The notes beneath the pieces are model-generated. The model was not told the origin of the DNA. It did no database searches and saw only the letters and a list, made by a program, of their open reading frames with translations. The position numbers were made by a program, and so were the translations under genes. Of a stretch of 64,000 nt of DNA, positions 61,401 to 64,000 are shown piece by piece; position 1 is the first letter of the stretch, and the number at the start of each line of letters is the position of its first letter. Location: assembly GCF_014646135.1 (NCBI RefSeq), contig NZ_BMMW01000003.1:283025-347024 (forward strand), given 5' to 3'. Origin of the DNA: Nocardia camponoti. Lineage in GTDB: Bacteria; Actinomycetota; Actinomycetes; Mycobacteriales; Mycobacteriaceae.

Positions 61401-64000
61401 GACGACAAACGCGTCAGGGACGAGGTAGGCGGGCAGGGTCGTGCGGAGCGCGTCGCTGATCTTGGCGACGTCGACCGAGCCGACCAGGTAGGCGACCAGT
61501 CGGACGCCCGTGTGCGCGTCGGCGCGGGCGACGACGGCGGCCTGCTCAACGCCGGGGAGTGCGGTGAGTGCGGCTTCGACTTCGCCGGGTTCAACGCGAG
61601 CGCCATGAACGCTGACGCGGAAGTCGTTGCGGCCCAGGTACTTCAGGGTGCCGTCAGCGTCGCGTGAGCCGAGGTCACCGGTGCGATACATGCGCCCGGC
61701 CGGGTCGAAGGGGTCTGCGACAAACCGCTCAGCGGTGAGCGCGGCGCGGCGCAGGTATCCGCGCGCGAGTTGGACGCCCGCCAGGTATAGCTCGCCACGA
61801 ATCCCGGGAGGCACCGGACGCAGGCGCTCATCGAGCACGTACACGCGGGAGTTCCACTCCGGCTTGCCAATTGGCGTGAACGTGCTGTCGTCGGGGGTGC
61901 AGCGGTGATCGGTAATCGAGACGACGGCTTCGGTTGGGCCGTAAAGGTTGTCGATGCGAGCATCGGGCAGGAGGGCGCGCAGCCTAGTCGCGAGCGCGGG
62001 GGTGAGGTCTTCCGCGAGCACGCGGGCAGGGGCGCCGCGTTGGGGGCGCGCGTTGTCCCAGACAGTGGCGAGCGCGTCGAGTAGCGACGGCACTGCGGCG
62101 AGCGTCGTGACGCCGGTTTCGGCGATGAGGGTCGCGAGGTAGGCGGGGTCACGGTGACCGTCAGGTCGGGCGATCACCGTGCGACCACCGCAGACGCTGC
62201 CGGACCAGAGTTCCCACGGCGAACGGTCGAAGGTCGCAGGCGTTTTGAGCAGGATCGCGTCGGTAGTGTCGGTGCCGAATTCCCCACGGAACCACTGCAA
62301 TTGGTTCACGATCGCGGCGTGCGCGACCGCGACACCCTTCGGCCTGCCGGTCGAGCCGGAGGTGAAGAAGACGTACGCGGTGTTGTCTGGGCGGAGCGGT
62401 TTGCGCCGGTCGCGGTCGGTGATCGGGGCCGCGGATGCGCTGTTGAGCACGGGGTGGTCGACGCGCAGCAGCGGGGCCGCTTCGGTGCGGAAACCCTTGG
62501 TGAGCACGCAGATTGGGGCTGCGGTGTGCAGGAGGTAGTCGGTGCGCGCCGCAGGTTCGTCGGGGTCGATCGGGACGTACGCACCGCCCGCGCGGGCTAC
62601 TGCCAGCATCGCGATGAGGAGGTCCGCGGAGCGCGGAAGCGCAACGGCCACAAGCGATTCAGGGCCAACGCCCATCGAGATGAGATGCCGGGCGAGGCGA
62701 TTGGCCTTCGCATTGAATTCTGCGTAGGTGAGGTCAATGCGGCCGTCGGCGGTGTCTTCGACGATGGCGATCGCGTCGGGGTCCGCGTCTGCGGCAATGT
62801 CGGCGAGGGTGCCCGCGCTGGTGGTGAGGTCGGCGGCACCGGCGGTGACCTCGGTGAGCCGTTCAGCGTCGGTGCGGAGGTCGATGTCGCCGACGGGCCG
62901 GTTCGGCGCGGCGACAATGGCTTCGAGCAGGAGGCCGAAACGGGTTGCGAAGGTGGTGACCGTGCGTGCGTCGAACAGGTCGGTTGCGAAGGTGAGGAAG
63001 CCTTCGATGCCCTGCGGGCTGCCGTCGTCCGCGTAGGTGTCGGCGACGACGAGATGCAGGTCGAGGTGGGAAACGGCGAGGTCGGCTTGAACCGGGGTGA
63101 TGGTGAGCCCGGGGAGTTCGCGCGCGGGTTGCGTGTCGCTTTGTAGTGAGAGGCCAACCTGGAAGAGGGGGTGGTGCGCGGTTGAGCGGGGTGGGTTGAT
63201 GGTTTCGATGAGGTGGGCGAAGGGGATGTTGGCTTCTACGGCCCGCTGGTTCGATTTACATTGTGCACCAAGGAGATTGGTGAAGGTTGTGCCGCCGTCG
63301 TAAGTGGTGCGCAGGACGATGGGGTTTTCGAAGAGGCCGATGAGGTTTTGGAGTTCGCGATTGGCGCTCGCGCGGCCGGAGGTGTCCGCTGCGCTGGGAG
63401 TGCCGATGCGGCCGGAGCTATCTGGGTAGCGGAAAGTGCGTGCGGGGCCGAATGTATCCGCGCGGCCAGAGGTGTCGCTTGAAGTGTCGAGGGAGCTACC
63501 CGGGCGCGCGGAAGCGCCGACGTGACCGGTGGCGCCGAGGCGGTCGGAGCTGGAGGTGTGGTCGGCAGCATCATGGCTGCCGAGGCGGGCGGTAACGCCA
63601 GCGTGACCGGAAGAGTCTGCGAGGCCGGTGGGGTCGAGGCGGCCGGGGCGGGCGCTAGCGCCAGCATGACCGGAAGAGCCTGCGGGGCCGGTGGGGTCGA
63701 GGCGGCCGGGGCGGGCGCTAGCGCCAGCATGGTCCGAAGCGACGGGGCGACTGAGGAATTCGCGGCTGTCACGACCGGGGACGGAGGTGCCGACGGTGAT
63801 GTCGTCGCTTCCGGAAAGGCGAGCGAGGAGGATCGCGAAGGCGGTGTGCAGGGTCGTGAACAGCGTTGCGTCGGCTTCGGTGGCGATGCGCGCGAGGGCG
63901 GCATGCGTGGCGGCGTTGATGCGCACGCCGACACGTCCGCCCGCGAGTGACGCGACGGGCGGGCGTGGTCGATCGGTGGGGAGTTCGATCGCTGCTGGGA
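52419..64000 (-). CDS. Giant NRPS, (C)-A-T-C-A-T-E*-C-A-T-TE, 5' end beyond window
   Basis: A single frame of 3859 codons plus stop, open to the right edge, so the N-terminus is missing. Order by position: condensation C1 (64000-62830, partial), A1 (to ~61310), carrier 1 (Ser at 61209-61211), C2 (~61060-59440), A2 (to ~57900), carrier 2 (LGGDSV), a degenerate epimerisation-like domain (~57670-56330), C3 (to ~55050), A3 (to ~53480), carrier 3, and a thioesterase (GWSLGG, Ser at 52929-52931). Several active-site residues are changed (see findings). Repeat blocks enlarge C1 and C2. Pocket codes by eye for A2 and A3 (D-A-I-F-C-G-S-I-V-K and D-I-W-H-F-A-W-V-A-K) give no confident substrate. No iron box is seen, because the promoter is outside the window. 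Confidence 0.93.
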   Translation of the reverse strand, partial: PAAIELPTDRPRPPVASLAGGRVGVRINAATHAALARIATEADATLFTTLHTAFAILLARLSGSDDITVGTSVPGRDSREFLSRPVASDHAGASARPGRLDPTGPAGSSGHAGASARPGRLDPTGLADSSGHAGVTARLGSHDAADHTSSSDRLGATGHVGASARPGSSLDTSSDTSGRADTFGPARTFRYPDSSGRIGTPSAADTSGRASANRELQNLIGLFENPIVLRTTYDGGTTFTNLLGAQCKSNQRAVEANIPFAHLIETINPPRSTAHHPLFQVGLSLQSDTQPARELPGLTITPVQADLAVSHLDLHLVVADTYADDGSPQGIEGFLTFATDLFDARTVTTFATRFGLLLEAIVAAPNRPVGDIDLRTDAERLTEVTAGAADLTTSAGTLADIAADADPDAIAIVEDTADGRIDLTYAEFNAKANRLARHLISMGVGPESLVAVALPRSADLLIAMLAVARAGGAYVPIDPDEPAARTDYLLHTAAPICVLTKGFRTEAAPLLRVDHPVLNSASAAPITDRDRRKPLRPDNTAYVFFTSGSTGRPKGVAVAHAAIVNQLQWFRGEFGTDTTDAILLKTPATFDRSPWELWSGSVCGGRTVIARPDGHRDPAYLATLIAETGVTTLAAVPSLLDALATVWDNARPQRGAPARVLAEDLTPALATRLRALLPDARIDNLYGPTEAVVSITDHRCTPDDSTFTPIGKPEWNSRVYVLDERLRPVPPGIRGELYLAGVQLARGYLRRAALTAERFVADPFDPAGRMYRTGDLGSRDADGTLKYLGRNDFRVSVHGARVEPGEVEAALTALPGVEQAAVVARADAHTGVRLVAYLVGSVDVAKISDALRTTLPAYLVPDAFVVVDALPRTVNGTIDRADLPAPTFATATFRAPETPTEQLVADVFAEVLGAKTVGADDDFFALGGNSMLATRAVARIGTALDRPIGVRLLFEAPTVAELAHRVSHLDEPAQTPLQAPTRPDRLPLTAAQQRNWLLNRIDPTATVDNVPLALRLTGQLDTDALAAAIDDLFTRHEVLRTCYPDDGSGTVQSIRPPARPSLTAVQVAEDALSAEIRRTVATSFDVTAAPPVRVKLLRLSQEDHVLVLVVHRISVDSFSMGPLVRDLVEAYTARAARRAPSWTNLPLQYADYAVLQQDSSDETQLNYWTTQLAGLPAELPLPLDRPRPRVASNSAATVRFTIETALSESLADLARTHNATVFMVVQTALAVLLARLTGTDDIPIGTPVAGRAHRELDDLVGPFVNTLVLRSRVTPDAHFADLLAAIRETDLAAFAHANIPFERLIEMFAQTRSERHPDGFAQTGSDRHIDGLAPDRSGRRSDGFAHAGADRRVDGLAQTRSERPADGFAQTDSDRHPDSLAPTQSDRHAEAPAPTRSGHHIDTPTRSDRITSAGAPTRSSAHPLVQVALAFDNSAARSFTLPGLEVTSIDARTAATRLDLSLTIREHSSQLDGEFTYATELFDEPTVARFADQLIRILTQAVADPTVSAGAIELMSPDELSQVTLAGPPAEPARTLADLMDAAVSANPTGVAVRGDGRDFTYTDLNKAANQLARALVTRGAGPEVGVAVAMRRSVESVLAVWAIARTGATIVPIDPGYPAERISHMLDDSGVAFGITMTAELADLPTLPGTVGWVALDNAVFTAEVAGHATVALREIELLGTPRPDNAAYLTYTSSSTGMPKGVLVSHRGLVNLQAEQVARLKLDSSSRPLAFASPPFDASLIELLLAIGSTGTLVVAPAASVGGTELARLIRDEQVTHAFLTPAVLSTLDPNGVPGLRAVCIGGEDVPAELAARWNTLPNRRIHDSYGPTEATIVATMSDALLPGEPVLMGGPIRGMRALVLDQRLRPVAPGVVGELYLGGPGLARGYHRSAGLTAGRFLADPFGEPGERLYRTGDLVRRRGDALEFAGRNDFQVKVRGLRVELGEVDTALASAPGVTWVTTVSRENASGASTLIAYVVGDAVDATSLTAHASRVLPDYMVPTAIIVLDAIPVNAAGKLALPEPTSARTYRAPQTEPERIVARVVGAVLGHDEVGIDDDFFALGGDSVTALEVVARAAASGARLRPRDLFDTSTIGALADRVELPTKAEPTQLIPLTATASALLDADQAAVSPRAVVLDVPAHCSADSVAEAAAAVMRQHPMLWVRLDRTGETPVLRIPSQGERTGTAFRRLDTADGEASLPIDDIVAAATAALDPDEGRNIHFLLTGAEGVADATLGDRVGSRLVVVANALVLDDLSLRAVIDQLAATWSRGRHAAPSTPDAGMDELVRGLAAYPASAAARAERQYWHRAVRPRTAEAPDLRQRGRVSLSITGEGSAAVAAVAEAYRATIDEVLLTAAALALHGGIEAGTARTLGTVARLWADQRVFGGEESGAVVGGFTTDYPLALRLDGIDVADALVGGPAAGAALGQVKEARRAVPMGGAGFGLLRQQHSDGVRTLDRGRFAVRFRDLRPAKVHTDALTDDLVLVITVDATDDGLHARFDYATSALTGDAVRHFAEGWIRALGGLAEHGLRPGAGGFTPSDFPLVRLTQGELTRLMRTYPSLSDLWPATPLQSGMLFHALLAESSVDPYLTQAVLDLEPGVDPDQVRRAAASVVERHDNLRVAFASDTAGTPVQVVVDDVELPWRTVEADDSDFAKIRETDLATHFDMAVAPLVRFTLVCTPTAARLLVTSHRIVLDERSLALLGQDLLAAHGLNGRTRRMPKPAPYRDYLEWLAAQDLDAARQAWRGALAGLTEPTPLAPVDLGREIVAGTGEVGFELSTDDTAALIALADGLGVTVNTVVNAAWGVLIARLVDRDDVVFGATVSGRPAALPGADRMVGLFLNTVPVRVRVRLGDSVADLLTTLHAEQVALRDHQVLGLGEIQDIAGIDPLFDSLVAFGASQTDDAVSTTHYPLTVRVTTDGQLRVSVQYLRDVFDEDAANAVAQRLSMLLARFVAAPTTPIGAIDVLLAEERASLASFNATGAPELLGGATLLTLFDAQVARTPDAIAFVDGKTRTHPVSVPGATSGAGVDSFAPTSGATTLTYAEFDARVRTVAAGLVEHGAVPEALVAVAIQRGIDLAIAIYAVLRTGAAYLPLDPDQPAEHTERVLAAAGAVCVLTTAATGFSTGSAVPVVDLAACAGDPATDFAAATPDNLAYVIPTSGSTGMPKSVMLTHRQLVAQFRWAQRAYPLSRTDVVAHKTSVAFDIAAWELLWPLQTGASVVIAEPGGHRDPAYLGRLINDNGVTVIHFVPSMLDAFFAEHPTREFPSLRRVFAAGETLSGKTARLSHSGELVNWYGPAETTVATAASASGTGEVTVAIGKPVANMRVHILDRHLRPVPPGTAGELYIEGVQLARGYLGAPARTAERFVAAKGGTRLYRTGDLVALTGNTLMFLDRTGFQVRLRGQRIEPAAVEAVLTAHPDVCAAAVTLVHGPSGDRLVGYVVPSSESVDETGILAKARTELPAYMAPSALVVLPALPLTASGKLDRHALPSPAFATRPYRPPTTAVQRAVAEVFAEVLGVGKVGLDDDFFELGGNSLVTTKAIARLRMRVGVHVRVQWFFTDATVAALAERIDVTQAGAADYDLESDDALNIVLPIRNRVPHGEQAADPLFCLHPAYGLSWCYAGIAQYVPSKRPIFGLQSPALSEAGYLPGTLAAMAGRYVTEIKAVQPEGPYRLMGWSLGGVLAHAVATRLQAAGDEVALLAMLDSHPDTDVPDFHSALRDALAELGVDLGAALPTGGLRELSDDALAALHAIIPANMAVLTPERVRRIYRSAVRSAELIAEHTPDRFKGRLEYFSALGHDAAKWAPYVDGEIIDRPTGVVHDQMTSARAFAEIGPILGELLNKTDR
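59745..60073 (-). repeat. 36-bp tandem repeats inside NRPS condensation domain C2
   Basis: About nine degenerate 36-bp units (12 codons) in frame. On the plus strand a GCGA(A/G)CCCGTCG core recurs every 36 bp near 59892, 59928, 59964, 60000 and 60036. The encoded unit is like RSERHPDGFAQT. The block replaces the short loop between IPFERLIEMF and SSAHPLVQVALAF. The units look derived from the adjacent coding sequence. Confidence 0.9.
63360..63755 (-). repeat. 63-bp repeats and low-complexity block inside NRPS condensation domain C1
   Basis: An insert of about 132 codons between GRDSREF and RELQNLIGLF. Its first part has two near-identical 63-bp units (63670-63732 and 63607-63669), each encoding a 21-residue unit containing GHAGASARPGRLDPTG. 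The rest is a degenerate Gly/Ser/Ala/Asp-rich sequence with similar words. Confidence 0.9.

Noticed and set aside
63926..63928. Start of the giant NRPS at 63926
   Set aside because: The frame continues in C-domain-like sequence to position 64000, so the GTG there is internal and the gene is cut by the window edge.

Overview
The window comes from a GC-rich actinobacterium, most likely a mycolic-acid-containing member of the Mycobacteriales (Corynebacteriales). The evidence is an antigen-85-like mycolyltransferase, mycobactin-type siderophore genes, IdeR/DtxR-type iron boxes, many GTG starts and a ribosomal-protein locus split in the actinobacterial way. I cannot name the genus from the sequence alone.

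Ribosomal backbone (all minus strand). The S10 operon (rpsJ-rplC-rplD-rplW-rplB-rpsS-rplV-rpsC-rplP-rpmC-rpsQ) runs from 43.2 kb to 37.95 kb and ends at a strong hairpin at 37.9 kb. The spc genes form two further units: rplN-rplX-rplE-rpsN (8.16-6.72 kb, ending at a hairpin at 6.65 kb) and rpsH-rplF-rplR-rpsE-rpmD-rplO (2.67 kb to the left edge). All three units have recognisable promoters that share a GGTTGCC block just after the -10.

Insertions. Between rpsH and rpsN lie a membrane acyltransferase, an SGNH hydrolase, a Pro/Ala-rich lipoprotein, a small secreted protein and a Uma2-type nuclease homologue. Between rplN and rpsQ lies an insertion of about 29 kb. It holds an AbrB/RelE-type toxin-antitoxin pair, a BacA/SbmA-like ABC protein and an iron-regulated siderophore locus. 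That locus contains a substrate-binding lipoprotein coupled to a SagB-type flavin oxidase, a minus-strand run mbtT-mbtC-mbtD-mbtE-mbtF, then mbtK, mbtG and a siderophore-interacting reductase. Housekeeping-type genes follow (F420/PPOX-fold, RluA, CPBP protease, SDR), then a DUF2637/SpdB2-like membrane protein behind two overlapping LexA-like boxes, and a PIN-toxin remnant. No genes for the salicylate/serine cap of mycobactin (mbtA, mbtB, mbtI) or for an MbtH protein are visible here.

Right part. Beyond rpsJ are a DUF4442 hotdog protein, a CrtL-type lycopene cyclase, a DrrABC-like exporter (one ATPase, two permeases), an aldehyde-dehydrogenase homologue lacking its catalytic cysteine, a tandem TetR regulator and the mycolyltransferase. 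A giant NRPS (3859 codons plus the stop in the window, 5' end beyond the right edge) has the order (C)-A-T-C-A-T-E*-C-A-T-TE. It carries in-frame minisatellites inside two condensation domains and has lost key catalytic residues in several domains.

Likely logic: under iron starvation IdeR derepression would switch on siderophore assembly, lysine N-acylation and N-hydroxylation, uptake and reductive iron release. The product of the giant NRPS is unknown.
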